From Talpa occidentalis (Eukaryota; Chordata; Mammalia; Eulipotyphla; Talpidae), in the NCBI RefSeq assembly GCF_014898055.3, contig NW_023603184.1, positions 31,805,359 through 31,869,358 on the forward strand: a DNA stretch of 64,000 nucleotides. Direction: 5' to 3'. The position numbers were made by a program, and so were the translations under genes. Under the pieces are notes generated by a model. That model searched no databases. It was not told where the DNA came from and saw only the letters and a list, made by a program, of their open reading frames with translations. Below, piece by piece: positions 1-10,685 of this stretch (within the stretch, counting starts at the first letter, position 1; each line of letters starts with the position of its first letter).

Positions 1-90
1 ATTTCACAATATATTCAATATTGAATTATTATGTTGTACACCTGAAACTAATATAATGTTCCATGTCAATTATACCTCAAGGAAAAACTG
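1..90 (+). mobile_element. L1 3' end fragment (old)
   Basis: The text 'gttgtacacctgaaacta' followed by 'tcaattatacctca' is the familiar 3'-terminal segment of older mammalian LINE-1 elements, read on the plus strand. Only the end is inside the window. Subfamily not assigned. Confidence 0.7.
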
Positions 91-349
91 TAAATATTTC
101 TTTTTTAACCAACTGAAATTTTACAATTTCCAGATATGTATATAAGATCTTTGAGGAAACCAAGATAATACCATTCATTTAATAGTTGACAAAAAAACTC
201 TTAGTCTTATCTATTATGAAACACTAAAGCATTTCTGTTTTCTTCTGAATGCTTGACACAATTTACTATTTGCATTGCACATTTAACAATTAACTTTCAG
301 AAATCTCTGTTATTACTGTTTTGAATATTTTCTTAATATTAAGACCTGT
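91..349. other. AT-rich, unassigned
   Basis: AT-rich sequence between two L1 fragments. I see no gene or RNA signal. It may be diverged L1 sequence. Confidence 0.5.
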
Positions 350-684
350 ATAATATCTGCACAGGAAAATTTATAAACTTTATTGGAAGATCTTAAAGAT
401 GACAAAAATAAATGGAAAGATATAATATGTTCATGGATTATAAGATTCAATTATAAATGTATCATTTCCCTAAAAATTGACTTTTTGATTAAATGCAACC
501 CAAATAAAAAAATCCCAGTAGATTTGGTGTATGGAACCTAATAATTCTAAATTTATATGGAAATGGAAAGGGTCAAAAAGTACCAACATACTCTTGAACA
601 ATAAGCACAAGGTAGCAGAATTTGAACCCTAAAATAATAGGTTTTCATAGAGTAAATATAATTAAATAAAGGTAATATGGGTAC
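350..684 (+). mobile_element. L1 ORF2 fragment (old), part 1
   Basis: The stretch around 480-640 (aaatgcaacccaaataaaaa..., then 'atatggaaatggaaaggg') matches the pattern of the ORF2 segment after the reverse transcriptase domain in old L1 copies. Stop codons are frequent, so it is dead. A SINE at 695 interrupts it and it resumes near 900. Confidence 0.65.
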
Positions 685-694
685 AAGAATATAC

Positions 695-860
695 ACAGGT
701 GCGCAGACCTCTCCTGCCGCCCGCTGCTCCCCTCAGCAGTGTACTTCATCATTCTGCCTGCTCTGCTCTCCGCTCTGACTCTGGTGAATTCTCTCACCCT
801 CCCGCGCTTCTGACTGTACCCAGTGCTTGTATAAATAAATAAATAAATCTTTAAAAAAAA
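695..860 (+). mobile_element. tRNA-derived SINE, 5'-truncated
   Basis: Lacks the tRNA-like head and begins inside the body at 'gcgcagacctctcctg'. It continues through the pyrimidine-rich body to 'gcttgtataaataaataa' and an A-rich tail. The 10-bp target-site duplication aagaatatac lies at 685-694 and 861-870, so the 5' truncation arose at insertion and not by later deletion. Confidence 0.9.
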
Positions 861-894
861 AAGAATATACATGAAGAGAACATAATTTTTAAAA

Positions 895-2000
895 ATAGGC
901 CTATGCTTACATGAGCATTTTAATATTTGACAGAAGTAACTCTTGAGAGCAGTCAGAAAGAAATGATTTTAATAAATTATCTGGGACAGGTAGAAACCCA
1001 TAAGACATAAAACATATATAACTGCCCTTCTATTTCAAACAATAACCCAAAACATCTGCAGGCAGATTAAAGAACAATGTGAAAGGCATTGAAGATTAAC
1101 TTTAAAACCTAAGATAGGATAGAAATTCATAAATAATACAAGAAAAATATTAGCCAAAAAGGAAATGGTCATTAATTATTCAACTATATTAAAATTAAGA
1201 ATATTTATCAAAATATCCCATAGAGTAAAAAGACAAGTCAGGAGTGAATAAAAATACATGCAACATATTAAAATGACCAATAATTCATAAACAGAATATA
1301 TAGAAACTATTATTTTTTTAAAAGACAGACAACTCAATAAAGAAATGAGCAAAAGACTTGAATAGGCTCTTTTATGTGATCAATAACTTAGAGAAGCATG
1401 CTTAATATCATTAGTAATAAGGAAAGCAAATTCAAACCACAATAAGATGTAACTACAAAAAGGCAACATCATAAGACTGACAACAACAACAGCTGGCAAA
1501 GATGTCAACCATAGACTGTTGGTAGGAGTATAATCACTTTAGCAAAGAAGTTAGCATTCTCTAGTAAAGATGAAGACACCCAACAGTTCCATTCCTGCAT
1601 ATACAACCTAGAGAAATTTGTGCATGTGTTCACCAAGAATGGATATATGAACAAGAGTTTCATAATGGCATTGTTCATAGTAATATAGTGTACAAAAACA
1701 AGAAAAAAAATCAAACTAAATTGTTCAGAGATGTATTCATAGGCAGTAAAACTATAAAGCAAATGAATTGACTAACATTAGATACAGAATGGTGGTTATG
1801 TCAAAAAAAGGAGGTAAAGAAGCAACTGGGAAGGGACACAAGTGATTTCTGGGATGATGCCAGTGTTCCAATCTTTTTACCTGTATGTTGGTTACATGAA
1901 ATTCACTTTATATGTATTCATTATTACACACATATGTCTAGCTTTTATATACTTTGCATGTTTACATCTCAAGTTTTTAAAATAAAGAATAAATCTGCTT
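895..2000 (+). mobile_element. L1 ORF2/3' fragment (old), part 2
   Basis: Continues the L1 interrupted by the SINE. The segments near 1345-1470 (aaagaaatgagcaaaagac, then 'caaattcaaaccacaat') and 1500-1690 (tgttggtaggagt, 'cattgttcatagtaat') follow the order of the ORF2 C-terminal region. Heavily diverged and full of stops. Confidence 0.7.
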
Positions 2001-2639
2001 CACATAGAGTTACTGTGAATATAACTGAAGTAATGTATGAGAAAAGCTCTTTAAAAAAACAAACAAATACATACATACTCATTTTTTGGAAGTTAAGAAC
2101 TTGAACCACCTTCATTCATAGACCAAACAAGGAATAACCTACACAGTGTAACCCCCCCATCTAAAAATATATGTTGTTACCTCAAGTAATAACATGTCTG
2201 CTCTAATAGAAAATGGTATTAAAACATTCTTCTTTTAGAGATTCAGTTATTCCTTTGGATTAAAACATTATCTTTTTTAAAAAATAATCTCTTAATAAAA
2301 TATACTAAATTAATTAACAACTGTGTTGTTAAAGGAACTGCGATATGAAGAATTCAGGCTTTTCAAATTTAGCATATACTGCATTTCACATCTCCTTACA
2401 ACACAGCTATGCAAAGGTCTTTATCCCCATGTAATAGTTCCTTCAAGATATTCAATGTTGGATAGCTATCTTTAAAAACCAAAGGAGAAATATTGAAAAA
2501 TATAATTAACTAATGGGAATAAACTTTTCAAATGAAAGAGATTTTTAAAAAAGGAGAGAGGATAAGTGATAGGGGAGAAGGAAGGAAAGGACCTAACTGA
2601 TTATTTTTACTAATTCCTGGCTTTAAAAACATTGCTTTT
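2001..2639. other. AT-rich, no feature seen
   Basis: No gene or structured RNA recognised. Parts may be diverged LINE sequence. The run 'acccccccatc' near 2150 is a short homopolymer only. Confidence 0.5.
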
Positions 2640-2945
2640 GATGGAATACTACTCAGTGATCAAAAAAGATAATCTCATGCCATTTGTGGCTACATGGAGT
2701 AGCTGGAAGGAATTATTCTAAGCAAAATAAGTCGGTGAGTGGTTTCACTATGGTTGGAATATAGAGAAACCAAAGCTGACCATAAATATGAGGCATCCCA
2801 GAGGAGAGTTACGGTGAAAATGGGCAGGGAGAAAAGAGCACAAAGGACTATGGTGATGGAAGAACTATGGTGACCACACCCAAGGGGAGAAATCATATAT
2901 TGTCCAAACTTAACAACAATATAAGAAAAACATACTTCATTTAAA
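2640..2945 (+). mobile_element. L1 3' end fragment
   Basis: Begins 'atggaatactactcagtgatc', then 'catgccatttgtggctac' and 'agcaaaataagtc', the standard order of L1 ORF2 end and 3' UTR. It ends just before an A-rich stretch near 2940. The open frames across it are remnants of this element. Confidence 0.8.
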
Positions 2946-3025
2946 AATCTTTAAAAAAAAAATAAGAAAGAAATAAACAGAAGCCCATAAAATTTAAAAA
3001 ATTAAGTAATAAAATCAACGTTTCT

Positions 3026-3300
3026 AGGCCTCTCCAGTGGCGCAGCGGGTTGAGCGTAGAGCTGTGAAGCTGTCCGCAGCCTCTGCAGCACCAGCTCGAT
3101 TCCCCGCCAGCCAGGGAGAATCCCACAAGGCAGGGCAGACCTCTCCAGTCTCACCAGCTGCTCCCCTCAACAGTGTATTTCGGTCCTTCTGCCTGTTCTG
3201 CTCCCTGCTCTGTCTCTGGTGGGTTCTCTCACCCTCTCGTGCGTCTGGCCTGTACCCCAGTGCTTGTATAAATAAATAAAATCTTAAAAAAACAAAAAGA
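3026..3300 (+). mobile_element. tRNA-derived SINE, full length
   Basis: The head 'ggcctctccagtggcgcag' carries an A-box-like 'tggcgcagcgggttgagcg', and a degenerate B box 'agctcgattcccc' lies at about 3092. Body and (TAAA)/A tail follow. An imperfect duplication of about 13 bp (tcaacgtttct before, acaatgtttct after) brackets it. The mismatched duplication suggests an older copy. Confidence 0.9.
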
Positions 3301-3439
3301 AAAAACAATGTTTCTGAAACATACAAATTGAATTTTTCAATACATACACACAAATGGATATTATCTAATTAAAATGGTAAGCAAAAGAGGTATGACCAGA
3401 GAAATGTTTTAAATATGTAACTTCAGTACACATTATAAA

Positions 3440-4290
3440 AATTTAAATATGTATTGTTTTCACAATATTAATTATTTTATCTTTCCTGATTTTATTCTTG
3501 CTATCAAAGCCTTCTTTGTCATGTATCCTATTTTCGAAGGGGCAATGTCTCAGCAAGTAAGAGTGGAATTTTTGGGTCATAGAGTAATTACATGTTTGAA
3601 AAACCACTGAATTGTTTTCTAAAGTTACTGCACCATTTTCATTCCCACCAACAATATATAAGGTTACAATTTCTCTATAACTTTGCCAACATTTGTTAGT
3701 GTCTGTTTTTAAGATTATAGTCATGCAAGTGTGTGTGAAGTAATATCTCATTGTGACTTTGATTTACATTTTCCTAATTACTAATAATATTGAGCATTTT
3801 CTTATATGTCTTACATGGAGAAATATCATTTCAAATCTTGCTCTTTTTTTTTAAATTGGGTTATTTGTCTTTTATAATTGAGTTGTAAGAGTTCTTTATA
3901 TATATTGGGTACTAAGAGTTCTATGGTTTTATTTACTTATTTACATTTAGACTTTTCATTATTTTTAGTTCATTTTTGTAGATGGCATGATATTGAGGTT
4001 CAATTTCATTTTTTCATATAGAAATATCCTGTTGGCCCACCAACATTTGTTGAAACAACTATTATTTACCATTGAATTATCTTGACACCTTTGTCAAAAA
4101 TAGTTCTGCTATTTTTAAGATGTGATTACTGTTTCCCTGCAACAGGGAATTTTTAATTGTGCCTAATCCCTATGTACATAACTTGAAAAGTCAATTTTTT
4201 TAATCACTATATTGATTGTTCAAATTGCATGGAAAGATTTTTTTGTAATCTTATTTTTTCCACATTTTAATTTTGCTATGGAGCAGTTGA
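3440..4290 (-). mobile_element. L1 3' UTR fragment (old), antisense
   Basis: Contains the reverse-oriented L1 landmarks 'cattcccaccaacaatata', 'tgtgaagtaatatctcattg', 'gagttctttatatat' and, near 4050, 'ttgttgaaacaactatt'. Highly diverged. Right boundary approximate. Confidence 0.75.
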
Positions 4291-4536
4291 AACTGATTTT
4301 ATGGTAGTGGTTATGGAGTCCTCTCTATATTTCACCTTCCTCCTCTATAACATGAAAAGATAAAATAGGCTACTTTTGATTGGTTTCTCCTCAGTGTATC
4401 CCACTCTCAAGTTGTAGGGAAAGGAAGGAGTAAACTAAGAGGGGAGAATTGAAGGATGAATTGACAGGATCTGAACAGTTAAGATTTTGCTCAAAGATTA
4501 TACCTTTATTAGATTTCTATAAATAAGGACTTGCTT
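4291..4536. other. unassigned
   Basis: Mixed-composition sequence with no recognised repeat or gene. It ends at the insertion site of the retrocopy that follows. Confidence 0.4.
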
Positions 4537-4550
4537 AAAAAATGGGTTCT

Positions 4551-4705
4551 CAGAGGCCACGAGAGAACACCAGAGAAACCAGTAAGAGTGAAGACTCACT
4601 GGGGGCTAGGAGGCCTGCAAGCCTCCTGGACCCCTACCCCAGCCCCGCCCCAGCACCCCTGCCTGCTGTGCACCTGGTAAAATCCCAATAAAATCCTGAA
4701 AAAGG
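4551..4705 (+). pseudogene. short processed retrocopy of an unidentified mRNA 3' end
   Basis: A GC-rich block of about 155 bp sits in AT-rich DNA. It starts 'cagaggccacgagagaac', ends with an 'aataaa' polyadenylation signal at 4688-4693, and has a short A-rich tail (aaaaaggaaaaa). The direct repeat aaaaaatgggttct at 4537-4550 recurs at 4707-4720. The left junction tt/aaaa fits the L1 endonuclease site. Signal, tail and duplication together are the hallmarks of L1-mediated retroposition of a cellular RNA. I see neither the tRNA head nor the body of the local SINE. Parent gene not recognised; it could be a 3' UTR or an unknown SINE family. Confidence 0.75.
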
Positions 4706-4720
4706 AAAAAAATGGGTTCT

Positions 4721-5320
4721 ACCACTTATAAAAAATCTGCATAACTCTATGACCCCAAAAGGGAAGAGGAGCATGGGTAAATATTTGAGAAATAAAGATA
4801 GCGATAAAGAGAAATTTAAGATCAGTCCTAAATAAGATACAATAAGGAATTCTAGGCAATGAGAATCTCAGCATGAGTATTAAGGCATCGGGATGGAGAA
4901 CAAGGGAATTGTAAATTGAAAGGGAAGTTTTTGAAGAGTAAAAAGACAGAGCCCACCTCCATTTAATGTTTTTTTGTTGTTGTTTTGATTTCCAAAATAG
5001 CTGATGAAAGCTTGTTTTCTTGGGCCTTTCACCTTTCCCTTCAAAACAAAAGATGGAAATGTTCAGATTTAATTGAAATTTGTTTGAGCTGTGATTCTAT
5101 TATCCTAAAATTCAATGACAACCATACTTGTTATCTTAAGGACTAAGCGAGCTACATTAATTCACTATCTTTAAATACATTTTTCAATGTTTTCATGCAG
5201 TAAATGAATATGAATGTGAACACATAACAATTCCCTTGGAAATCAATTCCACTGCTAAAAAATATATATATATAGCCTGTTTAGAATTCAGAAGATATCG
5301 TCTCTTTTAATGCTTTATTT
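4721..5320. other. AT-rich, no feature seen
   Basis: No gene, RNA or firmly recognised repeat. A short (TA)n tract lies at about 5263-5273. Confidence 0.5.
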
Positions 5321-6130
5321 TTTTATTAAAATAAAAATTTTATTAAGGTATAATATAGAGAAAGTAAAATACACTAATCTTAAGTTCAGTCAATGAATTC
5401 ACCCAATGAATTTTTATGTGTGTGTGTGTGTGTGTGTGTGTATTCTCCCAAGTACCATCCAGACTAAAACATAAAACATTCCTAGCACCCCGTAAGATTC
5501 TCACATTCCTTTTCCCAATTAATAACCCATCCCCAGGGATAACCACTATTCTGATTTCCTCAATTGTAGAGCAGTTATGTCTGTTCTTGAATTTAATAGA
5601 GGAAATCACGGAACACACTCTGTCGTCTCTTTCCTTCTAAATTTATCTAGCTCGATTTCTAACTATTTAACTTACTTCTCAATTTTCCACATAGTATCTG
5701 TAAGATTCATTCATGTTGTTGGGAATATCAGTATGATTTTATTGCTCTGAAGTATTCCATTGAATAAATATAACGCAATTTATTTATTCATTCTCCTATT
5801 GACAGAAATCCAAGTTTGTGATTATTAGGAATAAAATAACTACGAACAGTCTGTGTATGTCTTTTTTTTTTTTTTGGTATATACTGAGAGAGGAATTTCT
5901 ATCATATATAAGCATATATTTAACTTTAGTAATACCAAATCATCTTGAAATCAGTTATAACAATTTACATTCCCACCAGCAGAAAAAGGAGTTTCAGTTT
6001 TCAACAACCTCACCAAAATGTAACGCACTGTCAGTCTGCTAATTTGTGTCTAAATGCTGTATTTGTTAATTTTATAAAACCTAGTAACTTACTATCTGTA
6101 AAACAGAATATAGATTATCATTCAATCAAA
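5321..6130 (-). mobile_element. L1 3' UTR fragment (old), antisense
   Basis: Starts with 'attttattaaggtataat', the reverse of an L1 3' terminus. It contains 'gggataaccactattctga', 'aagtattccattgaataa', 'ctcctattgacagaaat' and 'cattcccaccagcag' in the order expected for an antisense old L1 3' UTR. A (TG)n microsatellite lies within it. Confidence 0.8.
5417..5441. repeat. (TG)n microsatellite
   Basis: About 12 uninterrupted TG units inside the L1 3' UTR fragment. Confidence 0.95.
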
Positions 6131-6290
6131 GTGTGATCCCAGTCAACAATCCTGAGGAAAAACACCAATGACATTACCTGGAGGCTTGTTCAAAATACTG
6201 AATCTCATGCCCCACCCCAAACTCTCAGACTCTGCATTTTAGTAAGATCTTTAGTATGCCTACTAAGATTTAAGAAGTACTTCTCTAACT
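6130..6290 (+). mobile_element. MER5A-like hAT DNA transposon relic
   Basis: Shows the ordered landmarks of MER5A: 'gtgtgatccca', 'cattacctggaggcttgtt', 'aatctcatgccccacccca', 'ctctgcattttag'. Nonautonomous and terminally eroded. Confidence 0.75.
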
Positions 6291-7040
6291 AATAAAATGT
6301 AAATTTCTAGATATTCCCTAAAAATAGTGCCAACAGAATATCTGTTAAATGAGCAAGATATGTTCCAGTAACACATCCCTTATATTAGTTTAACAACTAC
6401 AAGAGTCTAGCGCATAACTGACTACGTATAAGGATAAGAGGTAATCATTAGGACCAAACATGGGTTCACAAATAACATGTCTTGTCATGTTAGCTTCTTT
6501 TGCTTCTTTATCAGAAATACTTTAATGATAAATTAGTAATACATTAGCAATAATATATCTAAATTTCAGCAAGCCATTTGAGTTTCACAGATTCTGCTAT
6601 GCTATATGAAGTATCTTGTAGTAGGACACTGTTTTAATCATCCTTTATATTCCTAGCATTTATCTATCATATAGAAGATAATTAACAAATATTTGTTGAA
6701 TTTTATTTAAGTAGTCCTATTGATATATAAATAACTGTGGTCTAAATGCCAGCATGCTTGACAACCTTTCTAATAATATGTTCAGTGACATAATAAGCTT
6801 CCAAAATGATCTTAACAAAAATTAAAATAAATAAGGAATAGAAAGAGAATATAACCACATAAATAAACAAATGAAGATATTTCAAATTTATTCCAATTTT
6901 AAAATCTAAATAAAATAGATGGTTTTCCTATAAAATGTAAAATTAACAAACTAACTCAAGAAAGGGTTGAAAACATGAACAGATGAATAAAACATTGTTA
7001 AACATTTTTAAAAGTATGAAGCTCAAATGGTTTTGTAAGT
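6291..7040. other. AT-rich, no feature seen
   Basis: Very AT-rich sequence without an identifiable gene or repeat family. Confidence 0.5.
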
Positions 7041-7049
7041 AAATTTTTT

Positions 7050-7265
7050 TCTATAACTTTTTTATTGAGATAACACTGGTTTACAACACTGTGTATGATA
7101 CAGGGGAATACGTTCACACCTCTTCAGATGCATGTTTCCACCACACCAACCACCAAAGTACCCATAATCTTCCACCATAAACCACTGCCCCCCCCTTTAC
7201 TCCTCATCCCTGAATCACCCCTTCTAGCAGTCTTAATTCTCCAGTCATATTTGTAGGATTTGTTT
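7050..7265 (-). mobile_element. L1 3' end, antisense
   Basis: Begins 'cttttttattgagataaca' followed by 'ggtttacaacactgt', the reverse of an L1 3' terminus. A CCACC-rich segment (7135-7180) matches the poly-G-rich part of the L1 3' UTR read backwards. Severely 5'-truncated. Confidence 0.75.
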
Positions 7266-7450
7266 GGGTTTAGTTAATTTTTAAAGTTAATTAGTTAATT
7301 TTTAAAGTCCTATGTTCTTCAATAGACAACAGACAATACCTATGCTTCCAGAGGATAGACAAAGAAGGAAAGTTTCCAATTCATTTATGTAGCCAGTATG
7401 ACCCCTACTATCAAAACTATTTAAAGATAACCTCAAAATAAATTAATCAT

Positions 7451-7698
7451 GGGCCTCCCCGGTGGCGCAGCGGTTGAGCGCTGGGTTGCGAAGCTGCCAG
7501 CAGCCTCTGCAGCGCCGGTTCGATCCCCGGCTGCTCCCTGGCCACAGGAGGAGGATCCCACATGGCGCGCAGACCTCTCCTGCCGCCCACTGCTCCCCTC
7601 AGCAGTGTACTTCGGTCCTTCTGCCTGCTCTGCTCCCCGCTCTGGCTCTGGTGATTTCTCTCACCCTCCCGCGCTTCTGACTGTACCCAATGCTTGTA

Positions 7699-7729
<31 letters not shown>

Positions 7730-7744
7730 ATTAATTAATTAATT
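7451..7744 (+). mobile_element. tRNA-derived SINE, full length
   Basis: One of the best-preserved copies. The head begins 'gggcctccccggtggcgc'. An A-box-like 'tggcgcagcggttgagcg' is at about 7462-7479 and a perfect B-box-like 'ggttcgatcccc' at about 7516. The tail is (AAAT)n grading into (AATT)n. The 10-bp duplication aattaatcat is at 7441-7450 and 7745-7754. The open frames across it are artefacts of its GC-rich body. Confidence 0.95.
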
Positions 7745-7754
7745 AATTAATCAT

Positions 7755-7924
7755 AATTCATATATACAAAATTCAGTTTCAGCAGTATGATATGTTTGTG
7801 TGTGTGTTTATATATAAATATATACTGTAACTAAGTAGCTTCTTTAAGGAATACAAGGATATTTAAGCACTAGAAAATTTATGAAAAAATTTTACAGATT
7901 AACAAAACTAAGGAATGAAAAATA
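7755..7924. other. AT-rich spacer
   Basis: Short AT-rich region with a small TG-rich tract at 7796-7808. No gene seen. Confidence 0.5.
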
Positions 7925-8870
7925 TATAAAAAACTCACACAACTCAACAAAAACAAAATAAATAATCCAGTCAAAAATGGGCAGAAGAACTTAAAAGACA
8001 CTTCTTCAAAGAGGAAATGCAGATGGCCAACAGGCATATGAAAAAATGTTCAACATCCCTCATAAACAGGGAAATGCAAACCAAAACCACAATGAGATAC
8101 CACCTTACACCAGTAAGATTGGCACATGTTAAAAAAAAAAAAAAAAACTAGCAACAACAAATGTTGGCTAGGATGTGGTGAAAAGTGAACTCTCCTACAT
8201 TGCTGGTGGGAGTGCAAACTGGTCCAACCATTATGGAAAGCTGTGTGGAGGTCCTCAGTCTACTAAAAATGGAGCCACCATATGACCTAGCAATTGCACT
8301 CCTAGGGATCTACCCAAAGGACACAATAACATTAATTCAAAAGGATACCTGCATCCCTATGCTTATTGCAGCACTATTTATAATAGGTAAGACCTAGAAT
8401 CAACCCAAATGCCCAAAAATAGATGTGGTATATATACACAATGACATATTATTCAGCAATCATAAAAGATAAACTCATGCCATTCACAGCAATGTGGATG
8501 GAGCTAGAAGGGACTATGCTCAGTGAAATAAGTCAGAAGGAAAAAGAAAATATCAAATGGTTTCACTAGCAGGAATACAGGAGAACCAAATAAGGAACCA
8601 GGGAAAAAAATAATAACAATAAAAACACAACAAAACAAAACAAAAATAAACAGACAACAAATAAATCAGAGACATTCTACAAGGGAGTGGGAGGGAAAGG
8701 GATGAAAACGAGGGCAGGAAGAGCACAAGGGGCTATGCTGCTGGTGCACAGGTGAACTGGCAGTGGAAATTCTATGGGGACTACACCTGAGAAGAAAAAG
8801 CAAACATTGTACAAAAATGCACAATGATGTAAAAGATATATAAATAAATAAATTATTTTTTTTAATTTAG
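7925..8870 (+). mobile_element. L1 3' portion (ORF2 C-terminus and 3' UTR), fairly young
   Basis: Runs in order through 'aaaaatgggcagaagaac', 'caaaaccacaatgagatac', 'tgctggtgggagtgcaaac', 'gcactatttataatagg', 'gccattcacagcaatgtgg' and a G-rich 3' UTR, to an A-rich end near 8850. A frame at 8185-8397 preserves a short ORF2 piece. A pure A run near 8130 interrupts it. 5'-truncated and not active. Confidence 0.9.
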
Positions 8871-8964
8871 GTTTCATTAATAAAAGGATATTATCTAGGA
8901 CAATAGAGGTATGTAGGGGTTATATTCACAGTGTTTTAGTGTTTTAGTAAGAAAATGACTTAAT

Positions 8965-9090
8965 TCCTGAGTCTCTGAAAACTGAGACTCAGTTTCCTGA
9001 GTCATAAATTGAAAATAATAATACATACCTCACAGGGTTAAACGAGCAAACACTTGGCACATAATATTATTCAATATAAAACAAAACTTC
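8965..9090 (-). mobile_element. MIR SINE relic, antisense
   Basis: 'actcagtttcctgagtcat', 'aataataatacatacctcac' and 'cttggcacataatattatt' are the reverse of the MIR core and 3' region in the expected order. Confidence 0.8.
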
Positions 9091-9665
9091 TAATCAAGTT
9101 GGCCAAGATTTCTTTCATTCAACAATATCTTCTGAGTGTTATCAGTTTTTAGCCATTGCTCCCATCACTAAAAATTAAACAATGAATATACAGGCAAAAT
9201 TCCCATCCGCATGGTGGAAATTCCCATCCACATTCTAGTGGAAAGCAAGAAGTAACTTTTCTGTCATTGCTCTACCAGCATGGACTGGACAACCACATAC
9301 ATGAAATCATACCATGAAGAGCAATGACAATACCTGTTAACACTGAGGTTGTATGATACAAAGGCTATGAGCCTATAATTTTTGGTATAAAACTACAGGA
9401 ATACACAGAAATGCATTCCTAAATTCTAATCTACCCATGAAAGGCTTGGAACAACTATCATACCATCACCATGACATTGCTATCTGCTGGCAACAACTCT
9501 GATTTCACAGCTGCCCTCTCAGATACTATATATCATCTATCCCTTTAGATACTGAATTCATAGATGCCTCCATTGACTTGGCTACTTTCCTCCTTGCCAC
9601 TGGTGCCTCTTCATGAGGGAAACAGTATGAAGTCATGAGCAGAGAACTCAGCTTTTGTCCTACTA
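9091..9665. other. unassigned, mixed composition
   Basis: No gene recognised. 'attcccatcc(g/a)cat' occurs twice, near 9201 and 9222, as a small local duplication. Confidence 0.45.
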
Positions 9666-10110
9666 TATCTCTAATTCCTGACTCAGGTTTTCAGTTACTG
9701 GCTACTTTTTTTGGAGGGATTCTGAACCCAGAGACACCTGAGTTCAAAACCCAGATCTAACATAGTCAGATTGCAGCCTCCAGTAAGAACTTTCTGTGAC
9801 CTGGAGGCCAAGTTTCCAATTCCTAGTTATGTTAGGCTGAGGTTGAGCTCCTTCTCGGGGAGACATCCTAGATCCACAGGACACTGGAGCTTATGTCAAA
9901 TAAGCCTAGAAAGCGATAGCAGGTTAACAACTCCACACTCCAATCTCAGCCAGTTACCTCCATTTATAACCTTCTAGGACCTAGAAATAAGATTTATAAT
10001 CACTGGCCACACCAGGCTGCACCTAGTCCCTTCCTAGGAAGTCACCTGGCATCTAACCCAGGCATGCCACCTGAGTCAAGTTCTCTGTCTGCTAGTTGCC
10101 ATCTCTTTAA
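9666..10110. repeat. internally repeated block, family unassigned
   Basis: Two diverged units of about 185 bp lie in tandem. The run from 'gattgcagcctccagtaag' through 'gacctggaggccaag' and 'agacatcctagatcc' (about 9770-9875) aligns by eye with 'cagttacctccattt' through 'gacctagaaataag' and 'agtcacctggcatc' (about 9950-10053). A flanking motif 'ctgactcaggttttcagt' (9677) reappears in altered form at 10072 and again near 12851. The family could be an old LTR or DNA transposon; I cannot assign it. Confidence 0.5.
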
Positions 10111-10489
10111 GTCCTACCACTGCTTCTTCAGTGGTTGCTATGGTCAAAAACTAGCTCTGAGAAAATTTATACCCCAAATTCACTTTGTGCCAAAGTCAAC
10201 TAGTCTCCACAAATCATGAAACTCCAAAATAAAAATACTGGCCTTATAATAAAGGAGTTTTAGGTTCCAATAAATTTGTTGATTTGCAGTTGGTGAGATT
10301 TCAAAGAATCTATTACAAAAGAACAATTGGAATTCTCTCTCAAAAGTACTTGAGAGTCACTATGTTGGGGAAATTATAGGATGATTTCACATTACATTTT
10401 TATAGTGCTCATTTTTACCCCTTCAATAAAATATTTTTAATGAGGTACTCTTACCTTTGGCCAGATTCTCCTTTTAAAGACAGCTCCTT
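10111..10489. other. unassigned
   Basis: No gene, RNA or recognised repeat. Confidence 0.4.
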
Positions 10490-10685
10490 TAATAATAGCT
10501 AATGCTTAAATGGCACTTGTGTTCTAGGCACTGTTTTCAGCACTTATGTTTACTCATTTAATCCTAAAACAAGCCTAAGAAGTGGGTACTATTTTACAGA
10601 TAAGGAAACTGAGACTTAAAGAAATTAAAGCAACAAGTCAAAGTGGGCACACTAGAAAGTGGTAGGATATGCTCTTAGGCACAAT
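10490..10685 (+). mobile_element. MIR SINE relic
   Basis: 'gctaatgcttaaatggcac', 'ctaggcactgttttcagc', 'ttactcatttaatccta' and 'acagataaggaaactgag' follow the MIR consensus order along nearly its full core. Confidence 0.9.

Noticed and set aside
7462..7530. Possible functional tRNA gene from A and B boxes
   Set aside because: The boxes belong to the tRNA-derived head of a dispersed SINE with tail and target duplication. No complete cloverleaf is expected and the same head recurs across the window.
7449..7709. Frames across SINE copies (also at 3037, 45687, 52070, 53499, 56449)
   Set aside because: They recur with each SINE copy and reflect the SINE's GC-rich body, not genes.
8185..8397. 70-codon frame looking protein-like
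   Set aside because: It is a piece of L1 ORF2, part of the dead L1 at 7925-8870.
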